Shown: piece after piece, positions 35,809 through 48,708 of the stretch
Layout: every line of letters begins with the position of its first letter
How positions within the stretch are numbered: position 1 is the first letter of the stretch
Origin: Streptomyces sp. 3214.6
Lineage (GTDB): Bacteria; Actinomycetota; Actinomycetes; Streptomycetales; Streptomycetaceae
NCBI RefSeq assembly: GCF_900129855.1
Contig: NZ_LT670819.1
Span: 1,240,001-1,304,000, forward strand
DNA: 64,000 nucleotides
Direction of reading: 5' to 3'
Notes under the pieces: generated by a model
What the model was told of the DNA's origin: nothing
The model's input: only the letters and a program-made list of their open reading frames with translations
Databases searched by the model: none
Made by a program: the position numbers and the translations under genes

Positions 35809-37041
35809 CTAGTGGGCCACCGCGGCCGCGCCGTGCTCGTCGACGAGCGCGCCGGTGGTGAAACGGTCGAGCGAGAAGGGGGCGTTGAGGGCGTGCGGGG
35901 TGTCGTGGGCGATGGTGTGGGCGTAGACCCAGCCGACGCCCGGGGTGGCCTTGAAGCCGCCGGTGCCCCAGCCGCAGTTGAGGTAGAGGTTGTCCACCGG
36001 GGTGAGGCCGATGATCGGCGAGGCGTCGGGGCTGACGTCGACGATGCCGCCCCAGGTGCGCAGTACGTGGGCGCGGGCGAAGACCGGGAAGAGTTCCAGG
36101 GCCGCCGACATCTGCTCCTCGATGATGTGGAACGCGCCGCGCTGGGTGTAGGAGTTGTACGCGTCGATGCCCGCGCCCATCACCAGCTCGCCCTTGTGCG
36201 CCTGGCTGACGTACACATGGACCGCGTTGGACATGACGACGGTGGGGTGCACCGGCTCCAGCAGTTCCGACACCAGCGCCTGCAACGGGTGGCTCTGGAG
36301 CGGGAGTTCGATGCCGGCCATGGCGGCGAGGACGGAGGTGTGGCCCGCGGAGCACAGGGCGACCTTGCCCGCGGCGATCGGGCCGAGGGTGGTCTGGACG
36401 CCGATCACCCGGCCGCCGACCACGTCCAGTCCGGTGACCTCGCAGTTCTGGATGATGTCGATGCCGGCGGCGTCGGCTGAGCGGGCCAGGCCCCAGGCGA
36501 CGTGGTCGTGCTTGGCGATGCCGGCCCGTGGCTGGTAGGTGGCGCCCAGGACCGGATAGCGCACGTCCGGGGAGATGTTGACGATCGGGCAGACCTCTTT
36601 GACGCGCTCCGCGTCGAGCCATTCCGCGTCCACGCCGTTGAGGCGGTTGGCCTCCACGCGGCGCACGCTGTCGCGGACGTCCTGGAGGCTGTGGGCGAGG
36701 TTCAGCACACCGCGCTGGGAGAAGAGGATGGGGTAGTCGAGCTCTTCCGCCAGTCCCTCCCACAGTTTGAGGGCGTGCTCGTAGATGCCGGCGCTCTCGT
36801 CCCACAGGTAGTTGGAGCGGATGATCGTGGTGTTGCGGGCCATGTTGCCGCCGGCCAGCCAGCCCTTCTCCAGCACGGCGACGTTGGTGATGCCGTGGTT
36901 CTTCGCCAGGTAGTGGGCGGTGGCCAGACCGTGGCCGCCGCCGCCCACGATGACGACGTCGTAGGACCGCTTCGGTTCGGGTGTGCGCCACAGCCAGTCG
37001 GGGTGCTCAGGGAGTTCGGCGCCGGGGGTGCGGGGGCTCAT
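35809..37041 (-). CDS. soxB: sarcosine oxidase beta subunit (set 2)
   Basis: A 410-residue FAD subunit closely similar to the set 1 SoxB ([54 protein letters not shown]). Differences are spread throughout, so this is an old duplication or separate acquisition rather than a recent copy. It is followed after 22 bases by the soxDA fusion and preceded after 31 bases by folD on the same strand. Confidence 0.95.
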   Translation of the reverse strand: MSPRTPGAELPEHPDWLWRTPEPKRSYDVVIVGGGGHGLATAHYLAKNHGITNVAVLEKGWLAGGNMARNTTIIRSNYLWDESAGIYEHALKLWEGLAEELDYPILFSQRGVLNLAHSLQDVRDSVRRVEANRLNGVDAEWLDAERVKEVCPIVNISPDVRYPVLGATYQPRAGIAKHDHVAWGLARSADAAGIDIIQNCEVTGLDVVGGRVIGVQTTLGPIAAGKVALCSAGHTSVLAAMAGIELPLQSHPLQALVSELLEPVHPTVVMSNAVHVYVSQAHKGELVMGAGIDAYNSYTQRGAFHIIEEQMSAALELFPVFARAHVLRTWGGIVDVSPDASPIIGLTPVDNLYLNCGWGTGGFKATPGVGWVYAHTIAHDTPHALNAPFSLDRFTTGALVDEHGAAAVAH

Positions 37042-37072
37042 CGGGCGGCTCCGTCCGGCGCAGGGGACAGGT

Positions 37073-37933
37073 TCATAGGGCGCTCGCGTTCCTTTCGGCG
37101 GCCTCGACGACGTTGGCGAGGAGCATCGCCCGCGTCATGGGGCCGACGCCTCCGGGCATCGGCGCGACCCACCCGGCGACCTGCATCGCACCCGGGTGTA
37201 CGTCGCCGACGAGCCCGCTGTCGGTGCGGGTGATGCCGACGTCCAGGACGGCCGCGCCCGGGCGGAGCATGTCGCCGGTGATCAGGCCGGGTGAGCCGGC
37301 GGCCGCGACGACGATGTCCGCCTCGCGCACATGCCAGGCCAGGCCCTTGGTGCCGGTGTGGCACAGGGTGACGGTGGCGTTCTCTGAGCGGCGGGTCAGC
37401 AGCAGGCCGATGGGACGGCCGACCGTGATGCCCCGGCCGATCACGCACACCCGCGCGCCGGCGATCGGCACGTCGTAGCGGCGCAGGAGTTCGACGATGC
37501 CGCGCGGGGTGCAGGGCAGCGGGGCCTCCTCGCCGAGGACGAGGCGGCCGAGGTTGACGGGGTGCAGACCGTCGGCGTCCTTGGCCGGGTCCATGCGTTC
37601 CAGTACGGCGTTCGCGTCCAGGTGGCGCGGCAGCGGGAGTTGGACGATGTAGCCGGTGCAGGCGGGGTCGGCGTTGAGTTCGTCGATGACGTCCTCGATC
37701 TGCTGCTGTGTGGCGTCGGCGGGCAGGTCGCGGCGCAGGGAGGCGATGCCGACCTGCGCACAGTCGCGGTGCTTGCCGCCGACGTAGGCGTGGCTGCCGG
37801 GGTCGTCTCCGACCAGGACGGTGCCGAGCCCCGGCGGCCGGCCGCCGGTGGCGGTCAGCTTGGCGACGCGCTCGGCGAGTTCGCGACGGATGTCGGCGGC
37901 GGTCGCCTTGCCGTCGAGGAGTTGTGCGGTCAC
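37073..37933 (-). CDS. folD: bifunctional methylene-THF dehydrogenase/cyclohydrolase
   Basis: About 286 residues. Motifs are [70 protein letters not shown] and the closing [17 protein letters not shown]. It converts the methylene-THF produced by dimethylglycine and sarcosine oxidation to 10-formyl-THF. GTG 37933 ([19 protein letters not shown]) is preferred over a GTG ten codons upstream because it matches the usual FolD N-terminus and has GAGG upstream. It is encoded within the demethylation operon, so it is likely a pathway-dedicated copy. Confidence 0.93.
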   Translation of the reverse strand: MTAQLLDGKATAADIRRELAERVAKLTATGGRPPGLGTVLVGDDPGSHAYVGGKHRDCAQVGIASLRRDLPADATQQQIEDVIDELNADPACTGYIVQLPLPRHLDANAVLERMDPAKDADGLHPVNLGRLVLGEEAPLPCTPRGIVELLRRYDVPIAGARVCVIGRGITVGRPIGLLLTRRSENATVTLCHTGTKGLAWHVREADIVVAAAGSPGLITGDMLRPGAAVLDVGITRTDSGLVGDVHPGAMQVAGWVAPMPGGVGPMTRAMLLANVVEAAERNASAL

Positions 37934-37955
37934 CTGCGGTACCTCACCCTCACGG

Positions 37956-40460
<2,505 letters not shown>

Positions 40461-40553
40461 TCAATGTGCCTGTCGTCGAGGAGCGGTGTCAAGGGGTCCG
40501 TGACGTCGGAAAACAGCCCGGAAACGGGCCGGAACAGGCCCCGGGACGCGGCA

Positions 40554-40599
40554 ATGCCCGGCGGGCGGTGCACACGTGTGCGCACCGCCCGCCGGGCAT
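40554..40599. terminator. strong terminator of the betaine transporter operon
   Basis: A perfect 18-bp inverted repeat (ATGCCCGGCGGGCGGTGC at 40554-40571 and its complement at 40582-40599) with a 10-base loop lies directly after the stop of the substrate-binding protein gene. It separates the transporter operon from the dimethylglycine oxidase promoter. Confidence 0.9.
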
Positions 40600-40622
40600 G
40601 TTCGACCGGCCTGGGGACTCGG

Positions 40623-41591
40623 CTACTTGAGCCAGGCGTCCACCTTGTCCTTGTTGGCCTCGACCCACTTCTTGGCCGCCGCTTCGTCGGACAGCTTGTC
40701 CTGCGCGATGTACTTGGCGACCTCGTTCTGGTCGTCGTTCGTCCAGTTGAAGTTCTTCACCAGGTTGTAGGCGGGGCTGCCGGACTTGGCGAACTTCGTG
40801 CTGACGATCTTGTTGAGGTTGTACACGGGATAGTCGCAGGCGATCTTCGCCGCGTCGGCGTCACAGCCCGTCTTGTAGGGGGGCAGGGAGACCTTCTTCA
40901 GCGGGACCTCGGACAGGAACCACTGCGGCTCGTAGAAGTAGCCGATCACCCACTTCTGGTTCTTCTCGGCGTCGCGGAAGGCCGTGATGAGGGCAGCCTC
41001 ACTGCCCGCGTACACCACCTTGAAGTCCAGGTTCAGGTTCTTCACCAGCGCCGCGTCGTTGGTGACGTACGACGGGTCGCCGTCCAGGAGCTGGCCCTTG
41101 CCGCCGGACTCGGACGTCTTGAACTTCGAGGCGTACTTGTTGAGGTTCTTCCACTGGAGGATGTCGGGGTGCGCCTTGGCCAGCCACGGCGGCACGTACC
41201 AGCCGATGAGGCCCTTGTTGCCGGTCTGGCCGGCGTCCACGGCGGTCTTCTGCTGGTCGATGTACTTCTTCACCAGGTCGGCGTGGCCCCAGTTCTCCAG
41301 GACCGCGTCGACCTCGCCGGTGCCGAAGCCCTGCCAGGCGATCTCTTCCTTCAGATTCTTCTTGTTGACCGTGCAGCCGAGGTTGTGCTGCGCGACGTAC
41401 GCGACGACCGCCGCGTCGGCCTCGTAGCCCACCCAGGGGTTGACCGCGAGGTTGAACGTGCCGCACTTGCCGGAGCTGCCCGCGCTGTTCGAACCCGAGG
41501 AGGTGTCGCCGACCTTCGCGCCGCCGCAGGCGGTCAGGGTGAGGCCGAGGACGGCCAGGCCGGCCGCGCCGGCTCGCCAGTGTCTTGCCAT
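40623..41591 (-). CDS. glycine betaine ABC transporter substrate-binding lipoprotein (OpuAC/ProX-like)
   Basis: A 322-residue lipoprotein. The signal peptide ends in a lipobox at LTAC with lipidated Cys22. The mature part shows the OpuAC pattern (FNLAVNPWVGYEADAAVVAYV, GEVDAVLENWGHADL) with several tryptophans of the kind that form the cation-pi cage for quaternary amines. It delivers betaine-type osmolytes or nutrients to the permease at 41606. ATG 41591 with AAAGGAGCAGG upstream is the start. It is the last gene of the betB-transporter operon, before a strong terminator. Confidence 0.93.
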   Translation of the reverse strand: MARHWRAGAAGLAVLGLTLTACGGAKVGDTSSGSNSAGSSGKCGTFNLAVNPWVGYEADAAVVAYVAQHNLGCTVNKKNLKEEIAWQGFGTGEVDAVLENWGHADLVKKYIDQQKTAVDAGQTGNKGLIGWYVPPWLAKAHPDILQWKNLNKYASKFKTSESGGKGQLLDGDPSYVTNDAALVKNLNLDFKVVYAGSEAALITAFRDAEKNQKWVIGYFYEPQWFLSEVPLKKVSLPPYKTGCDADAAKIACDYPVYNLNKIVSTKFAKSGSPAYNLVKNFNWTNDDQNEVAKYIAQDKLSDEAAAKKWVEANKDKVDAWLK

Positions 41592-41605
41592 GGTGTCCTG
41601 CTCCT

Positions 41606-43606
41606 TTAAGCGCCCGCGCGTCGCGCCGCGGCCTGAGTGATCCGGTCGAACATGACTCCGAGCAGTACGATGGCGAGTCCTGCCGCCAGCCCCTTGCCGT
41701 ACAGCTCTCCCTGCGAGAATCCGGCCACGACGTCGTAGCCGAGGGCTCCTGCTCCTACCAGGCCGCCCACAACAACCATCGACAGCACGTAGATCAGGCC
41801 CTGGTTGGTTGCGAGCGTCAGGGCACTGCGTGACATCGGCAGTTGGACCTTGGTGATGATCTGCCAGGTGTTGCACCCGGCGGAGGTGGCCGCCTCGACG
41901 GTGGCCTCGGGCACGGCCCGGATCCCGTCGGCGATGATCTTCATGGCGACGGGCGCCCCGTAGACGATCGCGGCGACGATGGCAGTGAAACGGGTGGCGC
42001 CGAACAAAGCGAGGAACGGCACGAGATAGACGAACGGAGGCATGACCTGGGCCGCGTCCAATGTGGGCCGGATCATGCGGTCGGCCATCGTACTGCGGCC
42101 CATCCACACCCCGAAGACGATGCCGAGGATCATCACCAGCACCGTCGCGACGAGCGTCGAGGCCGTCGTCGTCATGGCGTCCGACCACAAGCCCGTGGCG
42201 ACCAGCAGGCCCACGCACACGGCCGTGGTGATCCCGGCCTTCCAGCCGCCGAGCACCACTGCCAGTGCGACCAGCACCGCGCCGACGAGCCACCACGGGG
42301 AGTCGGTGAGCAGCGTCTGGAACGGGTTGAGCAGTCCGTTGGTGATGGCGTCGCGGAAGGCGTTGGTCATGCCGGACAGGTTGTCCTGCACCCAGTTGGT
42401 CGCGGTGTCCGTCGCGCTCGCGATGTGGCTGCCGACGGCGCCGTCGCCGGGGAAGTCGGCCGCCCACAGGTAGGTGTGCGAGAGGTAGATCAGGACCACC
42501 GTGACCACCGCACCGGCGCCGAGCAGCGGTCGCCGCCACTTCGCGAAGTCGTGCTTGGCTTTACGGGCGTTCTCCTCGCGTGCGCTGGCCGCGGTCGTGA
42601 CCCGGTCCAGCACGATCGCCATGATCACGATGGCCAGGCCCGCGTTGAAGGCCGTGCCGACGTCCAGCGACTGCAGTGCCTGCAGGACGTTCACGCCGAG
42701 GCCCGGCGCGTTGATCAGGGCCGCGATGGTCACCATGGCCAGGGCGGCCATGATGGTCTGGTTGACGCCCATCACCACGGTCCGCTTGGACATCGGCAGC
42801 AGGACCTTCAGCAGCGACTGACGGCGCGTGGCGCCGAGGGAGTCGGCCGCCTCGACCGTCGTCTTGGAGACGTTGCGGATGGCGTGCGCGGTGATACGGA
42901 TCGTGGGCGGGGCCGCGTAGATCACGGTGGCGATGGTGGCGGACGCGCCGCCGATGAGGAAGAACAGGGTCAGCGGCGCCAGGTAGACCATGGTCGGCAT
43001 CGTCTGCATGAAGTCCAGGAAGGGCGTCATGAGCCGGTTGAAGCGGTCCGAGAGACCGGCCCACACCCCGAGCGGGATCGCGAACAGCAGGGCCACGAAC
43101 ACCGCGCACAGGATGAGCGCCAAGGTGTCCATGCTCTCCTGCCACAGCCCCTGCAGCCCGAAGAAGGTGAAGCCCGCCACGGCCAGCAGGGCGACCTTCC
43201 AGTTCGCCAGGGCCCAGGAGACGTAGCCGGCCAGGCCGACGACGCCGAGCCAGCCGATCTGCGGGACCGGGCGGGCCCCGGACGGCTGGGAGATCAGGTG
43301 CTGGACGAAGGTCACCAGGTTGTCGATGACCAGCCGGATCTCGTTGAAGAAGTACAGGAAGAGCGGGTTGGAGTTGCGGTTGGCGCCGACGGAGTCGTTG
43401 AAGTCGTTGATCCACCGGTGCAGGTCGGTCAGATCGGCCACCGCCAGGGACAGGGTCTGCTTGCCGCGCAGGACGGCGAACAGCACCAGCCAGACGACGA
43501 GGATCGCGCCGATGACCACGGGCCGGCCGACCTTGCGCACCCGTTTGACGGGCGCGACCGGCTCCACGGCCTGTGTTTTCTCGGGTTTCTCCATGGCGAC
43601 GGTCAT
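41606..43606 (-). CDS. glycine betaine ABC transporter permease with two fused transport domains
   Basis: About 666 residues containing two MetI-type permease domains in one chain. The first covers about residues 145-340 (FMQTMPTMVYLAPLTLFFL and the coupling segment SLGATRRQSLLKVLLPMSKR). The second covers about 420-650 (AQVMPPFVYLVPFLALFG and TSAGCNTWQIITKVQLPMSR). Most homologues are single-domain homodimers; the fused form is known in actinobacteria. ATG 43606 overlaps the ATPase stop by one base. The long N-terminal soluble loop between the first helices is typical of OpuAB/ProW. Confidence 0.92.
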   Translation of the reverse strand: MTVAMEKPEKTQAVEPVAPVKRVRKVGRPVVIGAILVVWLVLFAVLRGKQTLSLAVADLTDLHRWINDFNDSVGANRNSNPLFLYFFNEIRLVIDNLVTFVQHLISQPSGARPVPQIGWLGVVGLAGYVSWALANWKVALLAVAGFTFFGLQGLWQESMDTLALILCAVFVALLFAIPLGVWAGLSDRFNRLMTPFLDFMQTMPTMVYLAPLTLFFLIGGASATIATVIYAAPPTIRITAHAIRNVSKTTVEAADSLGATRRQSLLKVLLPMSKRTVVMGVNQTIMAALAMVTIAALINAPGLGVNVLQALQSLDVGTAFNAGLAIVIMAIVLDRVTTAASAREENARKAKHDFAKWRRPLLGAGAVVTVVLIYLSHTYLWAADFPGDGAVGSHIASATDTATNWVQDNLSGMTNAFRDAITNGLLNPFQTLLTDSPWWLVGAVLVALAVVLGGWKAGITTAVCVGLLVATGLWSDAMTTTASTLVATVLVMILGIVFGVWMGRSTMADRMIRPTLDAAQVMPPFVYLVPFLALFGATRFTAIVAAIVYGAPVAMKIIADGIRAVPEATVEAATSAGCNTWQIITKVQLPMSRSALTLATNQGLIYVLSMVVVGGLVGAGALGYDVVAGFSQGELYGKGLAAGLAIVLLGVMFDRITQAAARRAGA

Positions 43607-44694
43607 CACGCGCCGCCTTCCTGTCCGGCGACCACCGCGAGGATCTCCTCGTCGCCGACGATGCCGAGCAGCTTGCCGTTCTCGACGACCTTGACCGGCT
43701 TGTCGGCCGCCAGTACCGCCCGGGTGGCCTCCTTCACCACGACGTCCGGGCCCAGCTCGGGACCGTCCAGGGCGTCGCCTTCCTCCGGAGCGCGCATGAT
43801 CCACCGCAGGGTGAGCACATCGCCGCGCGGCACGTCCTTGACGAATTCGCGTACGTAGTCGTCGGCGGGGGCGCCGACCAGTTCGTCGCCGGTGCCACAC
43901 TGGACCATCTTGCCGTCCCGCATGATCAGGATGCGGTCGCCCAGCTTGAGGGCCTCGGAGAGGTCGTGGGTGATGAACACCATCGTCTTGCCGACCTCGT
44001 GGTGCAGCCGGATGACCTCGTGCTGCATGTCACGGCGGATCAGCGGGTCGAGGGCGGAGAACGGCTCGTCGAAGAAGAGGACGTCCGGGTCGCCGGCCAG
44101 CGCCCGGGCGAGTCCGACGCGCTGCTGCATACCGCCGGAGAGCTGGTCGGGGTAGGAGTTCTCGTAGCCGGAGAGGCCGACCAGTTCGACGACCTCCAGG
44201 GCCCGCTTGGCGCGTTCGGCCCTGCTCATGCCGCGGATCTCCAGGCCGAAGGCCACGTTGTCGACGACCCGGCGGTGCGGCAGCAGCCCGAAGTGCTGAA
44301 AGACCATGGAGAACTTGTGGCGCCTGAGGTCGCGCAGGCGTTTGGCGTCCGCGTCGCGGATGTCCTCTCCCTCGAAGACGAGCTCGCCGGCGGTGGGTTC
44401 GATCAGCCGGGTCAGACATCGCACCAGCGTGGACTTGCCGGAGCCGGACAGGCCCATGACGACGAAGACCTCGCCCTTGCGGACGTCGAAGTTCACATCG
44501 CGTACGGCGGCGGTGCATCCGGCGCGGTCCATGAGCTCACGGCGGGTGAGGCCGCACAGCTCCTCGGAGTCCGGGACCCGGTCGGCCTTCGGCCCGAACA
44601 CCTTCCACAGCCGGCGCACGGAAATGACCGGAGTACCGTCCGAATCCTGAGGAATGCCGCTCCGCGGCGATACCTCGGTCTGCGTGGGGGTCAC
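43606..44694 (-). CDS. glycine betaine ABC transporter ATP-binding protein with CBS tail (OpuAA/ProV-like)
   Basis: About 362 residues. Walker A is GLSGSGKST, the signature [15 protein letters not shown], and Walker [14 protein letters not shown]. After the ATPase a short CBS-like region ([22 protein letters not shown]) may sense ionic strength, as in ProV. It starts at GTG 44694 with AAGAGG six bases upstream; the longer open frame is spurious. It lies 20 bases downstream of betB. Confidence 0.93.
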   Translation of the reverse strand: MTPTQTEVSPRSGIPQDSDGTPVISVRRLWKVFGPKADRVPDSEELCGLTRRELMDRAGCTAAVRDVNFDVRKGEVFVVMGLSGSGKSTLVRCLTRLIEPTAGELVFEGEDIRDADAKRLRDLRRHKFSMVFQHFGLLPHRRVVDNVAFGLEIRGMSRAERAKRALEVVELVGLSGYENSYPDQLSGGMQQRVGLARALAGDPDVLFFDEPFSALDPLIRRDMQHEVIRLHHEVGKTMVFITHDLSEALKLGDRILIMRDGKMVQCGTGDELVGAPADDYVREFVKDVPRGDVLTLRWIMRAPEEGDALDGPELGPDVVVKEATRAVLAADKPVKVVENGKLLGIVGDEEILAVVAGQEGGA

Positions 44695-44714
44695 GATCGA
44701 CCTCTTTTCGGCGT

Positions 44715-46184
44715 TCAGCCGCGGAACCAGTGTTGCGGCCGGGGTTGGATGTTCTGCCAGATGTGCTTGGGCTCTCGGTACTCGTCCAGACCGGTCGGTC
44801 CCAACTCCCGGCCCACGCCCGAGTGCCCGAAGCCACCCCATTCCGCTTGCGGCACATAGGGGTGGTAGTCGTTGATCCACACCGTGCCGTGACGCAGCCG
44901 CCGGGCGACCCGCTGGGCCCTGCCCGCGTCCTGGGTCCAGACGGCGCCGGCGAGCCCGTACTCGGTGTCGTTCGCGATGCGGACGGCGTCGTCCTCGTCG
45001 GTGAAGCGCTCCACGGTGAGCACGGGGCCGAAGGACTCCTCGTGCACCACGCGCATGTCCTGCCGGCACTCGTCGAGGACGGTCGGCGGGTAGTAGTGGC
45101 CGTCCGCGAGGGCCGGGTCGTCGGGCCGTGCGCCGCCGCAGCGCAGCACGGCGCCCTCGGCGAGGCCGGCCGCCACGTACGCCTCGACCTTCGCCAGGTG
45201 CTGCGCGGAGATCAGCGCTCCGGTCTCGGCCTCGGTGTCGAAGGGGCCGCCGAGGCGGATCTGCCGGGCGCGGCGGACGACCTCGTCGACGAGACGGTCG
45301 TGCAGCGAGTCCTCGACGATCAGCCGCGCCCCGGCCGAGCAGACCTGGCCGGAATGCAGGAAGACGGCCGTGAGGGCGAAGTCCACGGCCGTCTCGAAGT
45401 CGGCGTCGGCGAAGATCACGTTGGGGTTCTTGCCGCCGAGCTCCAGCGCGACCTTCTTCACGGTCGCGGCGGCCGTGGCCATGATCCGTTTGCCGGTCTC
45501 CAGGCCGCCCGTGAAGGAGACCATGTCGACGGCCGGGTGCTCGGAGAGCGGGGCGCCCACCTCGGGTCCCGCGCCCAGGACGAGGTTGGCGGCGCCGGCC
45601 GGGAGCCCGGCCTCCGCCAGCGCCCGCATCAGCAGGATCGAGGTGGAGGGGGTGAGCTCACTGGGTTTGAGGACGATCGTGTTGCCCGCCAGGAGCGCCG
45701 GAGCGACCTTCCAACTGGCTTGCAGCAGTGGGTAGTTCCACGGCGTGATCAGTGCGCAGACGCCGATCGGCTCGTACACGACGCGGCTGACGGCGTCGTC
45801 CCGGCCGGTGTCGATCACGCGGCCGGCGTCGGTTCCGCCGAGCCCGCCGTAGTATCGGAAGCAGGAGACGACGTCGGCGATGTCGTACTCGCTCTCCACC
45901 AGCCGTTTGCCGGTGTCCAGCGACTCGGCGCGGGCGAACTCCTTGGCGTCGCGCTCGATGATGTCGGCGGTCCGCAGCAGCAGCGTGCCGCGCTCCCGCT
46001 CGGGGGTGCCCGGCCACGGTCCCTCGTCGAAGGCACGGCGGGCCGCGGCGATCGCCGCCTCGGTGTCGGAACGGGTCCCTTCGGAGACGGTCGCGGTGAG
46101 CGTGCCGTCGGCGGGACAGCGGATGTCCCGGCGCCCTCCGGCGACCGCGTCCCGCCACTGCCCACCCACATACAGGTCTGCCAC
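44715..46184 (-). CDS. betB: betaine aldehyde dehydrogenase
   Basis: A 489-residue aldehyde dehydrogenase. NAD-binding and catalytic motifs are [31 protein letters not shown], the catalytic Glu in [10 protein letters not shown] and the catalytic Cys in HSGQVCSAG. It oxidises betaine aldehyde to glycine betaine, the second step of choline use. The context (betaine transporter downstream, choline dehydrogenase nearby) supports the substrate. It starts at GTG 46184 and is divergent from purU. Confidence 0.9.
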   Translation of the reverse strand: MADLYVGGQWRDAVAGGRRDIRCPADGTLTATVSEGTRSDTEAAIAAARRAFDEGPWPGTPERERGTLLLRTADIIERDAKEFARAESLDTGKRLVESEYDIADVVSCFRYYGGLGGTDAGRVIDTGRDDAVSRVVYEPIGVCALITPWNYPLLQASWKVAPALLAGNTIVLKPSELTPSTSILLMRALAEAGLPAGAANLVLGAGPEVGAPLSEHPAVDMVSFTGGLETGKRIMATAAATVKKVALELGGKNPNVIFADADFETAVDFALTAVFLHSGQVCSAGARLIVEDSLHDRLVDEVVRRARQIRLGGPFDTEAETGALISAQHLAKVEAYVAAGLAEGAVLRCGGARPDDPALADGHYYPPTVLDECRQDMRVVHEESFGPVLTVERFTDEDDAVRIANDTEYGLAGAVWTQDAGRAQRVARRLRHGTVWINDYHPYVPQAEWGGFGHSGVGRELGPTGLDEYREPKHIWQNIQPRPQHWFRG

Positions 46185-46210
46185 GCGCCAAGCCCTTCAG
46201 CTGAAATGCG

Positions 46211-46388
46211 TTGCGCATCATGCATTCAATTGCTTGTGGTGGAACACCATGACGAATGCCGTAGAGCTACGTCAAGAGGTTGGCGGATGACGTTTCAGTC
46301 AGGCGGGCACTTGCGCCACCGCCCTTGACCACAGGCCGCCCCGAGCCGACCATGTTGCGTATCGCTCACCATGTTGTGCATTACGCAT
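46211..46388. promoter_or_regulatory. divergent betB/purU promoter region with paired operator
   Basis: The pair is TTGCG-TATCG-CTCAC (46355-46369) and TTGTG-CATTA-CGCAT (46374-46388), 19 bp start to start, just upstream of purU. A further partial site, TTGCG-CATCA-TGCAT, lies at 46211-46225 near betB. The pattern matches the operators at 40426, 50430, 54135 and 56072. The purU-side pair is weaker than the others. Confidence 0.6.
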
Positions 46389-46402
46389 CAACGGAGGCCG
46401 CT

Positions 46403-47284
46403 GTGTCCACTACGCCCCCTCGCCCGCACCCCGGCCGCGAGTTCGTCCTCACCCTTTCGTGCCCCGACAGCGCCGGACTGGTCCACGCGGTGAGCGGCTT
46501 CATCGTCAGGAACTCCGGCAACATCCTGGAGAGCCAGCAGTTCGATGATCGACTCGAGGGCCGTTTCTTCATGAGGGTCCACTTCGAGGTCTCCGATCCG
46601 GACGCCGACATGAAAACTCTGCGTTACCGATTCGGTCCGGTGGCCGAGGCGTACCGCATCGCCTGGACCCTCAGCGAGGCGTCGACCCCCACCAGGACGC
46701 TGATCATGGTGTCCAAGTTCGGCCACTGCCTGAACGATCTGCTCTTCCGCCGGCGCACCGGCGCCCTGAACATCGACATCCCGGCGATCGTCTCCAACCA
46801 CCGGGACTTCGAGGGACTCGCGGAGACCTACGGCGTGCCCTTCCACCACATCCCGGTCACGAAGGACACCAAGGCCGAGGCCGAGGCGCGCCTGATGGAG
46901 CTGGTCGGCGAGCTGAACATCGACCTGGTGGTGCTGGCCCGCTACATGCAGATCCTCTCCGACGACCTGTGCAAGCAGCTCGAGGGCCGCGCCATCAACA
47001 TCCACCACTCCTTCCTGCCCAGCTTCAAGGGCGCGCGTCCCTACGACCAGGCCTACGCTCGCGGTGTGAAGCTCGTCGGCGCGACGGCGCACTACGTGAC
47101 GCCCGACCTGGACGAGGGGCAGATCATCGAGCAGGACGTGGTCAGGGTGGACCACTCGCTCGACTCCGGCGACCTGGTCACGGTCGGCCGGGACGTGGAG
47201 GCCCAGGTGCTCGCCCACGCGGTGAAGTGGCACAGCGAGAGCCGGGTGATGGTGGACGGCAACCGCACGGTGGTCTTCCGCTGA
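46403..47284 (+). CDS. purU: formyltetrahydrofolate deformylase
   Basis: About 293 residues. The N-terminal ACT-type domain (FVLTLSCPDSAGLVHAVSGF) is followed by the formyl-THF hydrolase domain (NDLLFRRRTGALNIDIPAIV, VVLARYMQILSDDLC, INIHHSFLPSFKGA, GATAHYVTPDLDEG). The Asn-His-Asp catalytic set is intact. It releases formate and THF from 10-formyl-THF, which keeps folate available during betaine demethylation. GTG 46403 follows GGAGG. Regulation by glycine is known for the E. coli enzyme and would fit the ACT domain here. Confidence 0.93.
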   Translation: MSTTPPRPHPGREFVLTLSCPDSAGLVHAVSGFIVRNSGNILESQQFDDRLEGRFFMRVHFEVSDPDADMKTLRYRFGPVAEAYRIAWTLSEASTPTRTLIMVSKFGHCLNDLLFRRRTGALNIDIPAIVSNHRDFEGLAETYGVPFHHIPVTKDTKAEAEARLMELVGELNIDLVVLARYMQILSDDLCKQLEGRAINIHHSFLPSFKGARPYDQAYARGVKLVGATAHYVTPDLDEGQIIEQDVVRVDHSLDSGDLVTVGRDVEAQVLAHAVKWHSESRVMVDGNRTVVFR

Positions 47285-47298
47285 GCACAGCGCATACG

Positions 47299-47330
47299 GA
47301 GGAGCGGACCGACTCTCCGGTCCGCTCCTC
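47299..47330. terminator. bidirectional terminator between purU and the membrane protein gene
   Basis: A perfect 12-bp inverted repeat, GAGGAGCGGACC at 47299-47310 and its complement at 47319-47330, with an 8-base loop. It lies just after the purU stop. A short tandem run of GGCTTCCACG-like units follows at about 47340-47362. Confidence 0.85.
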
Positions 47331-47407
47331 TTCGTATACGGCTTCCACGGCTTCCACGGCTTCGCGCTCGGCCACGTGCACGGCCCTCGCGCCCGGGCGC
47401 GCCCGGC

Positions 47408-47833
47408 TCAGCCCCGCCCGTGCCCGGAGCGCCGGGCCCAGCGCCGCAGCCGTGCCACGCACCGCGCTTTCGCGTCACTCAGCGAAGCGAGCTCGCCGGC
47501 GCCGCTCATGAACGCCGTGACCGGCGTCCACCGGCCGCGCCCCGCCGCCGTTTCCCAGCGGACCGCGGGAAAGTCCGTGACCGCCCGAATCCGCTGCCGC
47601 GGTATCGCCCGCGTCCACAGCAGCCCGCGCACCACCAGCCGGTCGGCCTCGCACCTGACGCCGATCCGGTAGCCGCGCACGGTGAGTGTCACGCCGAGAG
47701 CGAGGACGACCGCGGCGGCGCCCCATGACAGCGCGTGCGGGTTCTCGGCGCCGTACGCCACGGCCCCCACCGCGGGCACGACCCAGGGCGCCGCGTACGC
47801 CACCCGTACCGGCCTCGGCGGCAGTATCTCCAC
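47408..47833 (-). CDS. small membrane protein, possible PH-like domain
   Basis: A 141-residue protein with two membrane helices (VAYAAPWVVPAVGAVAYG and AAAVVLALGVTLTVRGYRIGV). A soluble part follows (ADRLVVRGLLWTRAIPRQRIRAV) in the style of small bacterial PH-domain proteins. GTG 47833 follows AAGGAG. It is downstream of the MTHFR-like gene by 29 bases on the same strand. No specific link to betaine metabolism is visible. Confidence 0.65.
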   Translation of the reverse strand: MEILPPRPVRVAYAAPWVVPAVGAVAYGAENPHALSWGAAAVVLALGVTLTVRGYRIGVRCEADRLVVRGLLWTRAIPRQRIRAVTDFPAVRWETAAGRGRWTPVTAFMSGAGELASLSDAKARCVARLRRWARRSGHGRG

Positions 47834-47862
47834 GCCGTTCTCCTTCGGCACGGCCGTGGGCG

Positions 47863-48705
47863 TCAGCCTGCGAGGCGGTCCGTGAGCGCGCGACGCCAGC
47901 GTTCCGTCTCGGCGATCTGGTTGAAGGTGAACAGGTGCAGGCCCGGCACGTCTGCCGCGGGAGCGGTGAGGGCCGGCTCGGCGCGCTCCAGCAGCCTCTC
48001 CGGGGAGTAGCCGCCGGGCGTCGCGAACCGCAGGAACCACGAGGCGTGCTTCGTCAGGAAGCGTGTCGACTCGCCCACGCCGATCTTCGTCGCCATCGCG
48101 AGCAGCTTGGCCCGCTGCACGGGCCCGGCGACGCCCACGTACACGGGCAGAGTGACGCCCCGCCGCCGTATCCGCGCGACCCACTCGCCCAGCACGCGCG
48201 GGTCGAAGCAGAGGTTGCTCACGATGTACGTGGCGTGCTCGCGCTTGTCCCACATGGCCTGGACGGTGACGTCGTCGTGGATGAGCGGATGGCTCTCCGG
48301 GTAGCCGGTGACGCCGACGCGGGAAAAGGGGCTGCCCAGCTCGCTCAGCCCGCGCAGCACCGGGAGCGCGCCGTCGTAGGCGCCGGCCGGCGGGTCCGCG
48401 TCGCCCGCGGGGACGAAGACGTCGTCCACGCCGGCCTCGCGGAGCCGGTCGACGACCTCCTTCAGGTGCCGGTCGTCGCGCAGCAGCCGCGCGGGCACGT
48501 GCGGGACGACGCGGTAGCCGTGCGCCGCGAGCCGCCCGGCGAGGTCGAGGGTCGGCTCCAGGCCCTTGACCGGCGACGCCGTCACGGTGACGACGACGTC
48601 GCTCGGGACATGGGCGAGGACCTTGTCCTCGGTCGCCTTCGCGGGCAGGACCTCGTAGCGGACGTTGTCGTTGCGCAGCAGCGTGCTCAGCCCGTCGCCG
48701 CCCAA
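47863..48705 (-). CDS. methylenetetrahydrofolate reductase-like protein
   Basis: A 280-residue TIM-barrel protein of the MTHFR family: RYEVLPAKATEDKVLAHVP, VVPHVPARLLRD, VDDVFVPAGDADPPAGAYDG, the VGVTGYPESHPL motif and FDPRVLGEWVARIRRRGV. It would reduce methylene-THF to methyl-THF, or act as a pathway-specific relative of MetF. The start is TTG 48705, three bases after the betA stop; no better start is seen. It is co-transcribed with betA, so it probably processes one-carbon units from choline methyl groups. Confidence 0.85.
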   Translation of the reverse strand: MGGDGLSTLLRNDNVRYEVLPAKATEDKVLAHVPSDVVVTVTASPVKGLEPTLDLAGRLAAHGYRVVPHVPARLLRDDRHLKEVVDRLREAGVDDVFVPAGDADPPAGAYDGALPVLRGLSELGSPFSRVGVTGYPESHPLIHDDVTVQAMWDKREHATYIVSNLCFDPRVLGEWVARIRRRGVTLPVYVGVAGPVQRAKLLAMATKIGVGESTRFLTKHASWFLRFATPGGYSPERLLERAEPALTAPAADVPGLHLFTFNQIAETERWRRALTDRLAG

Positions 48706-48708
48706 GGT

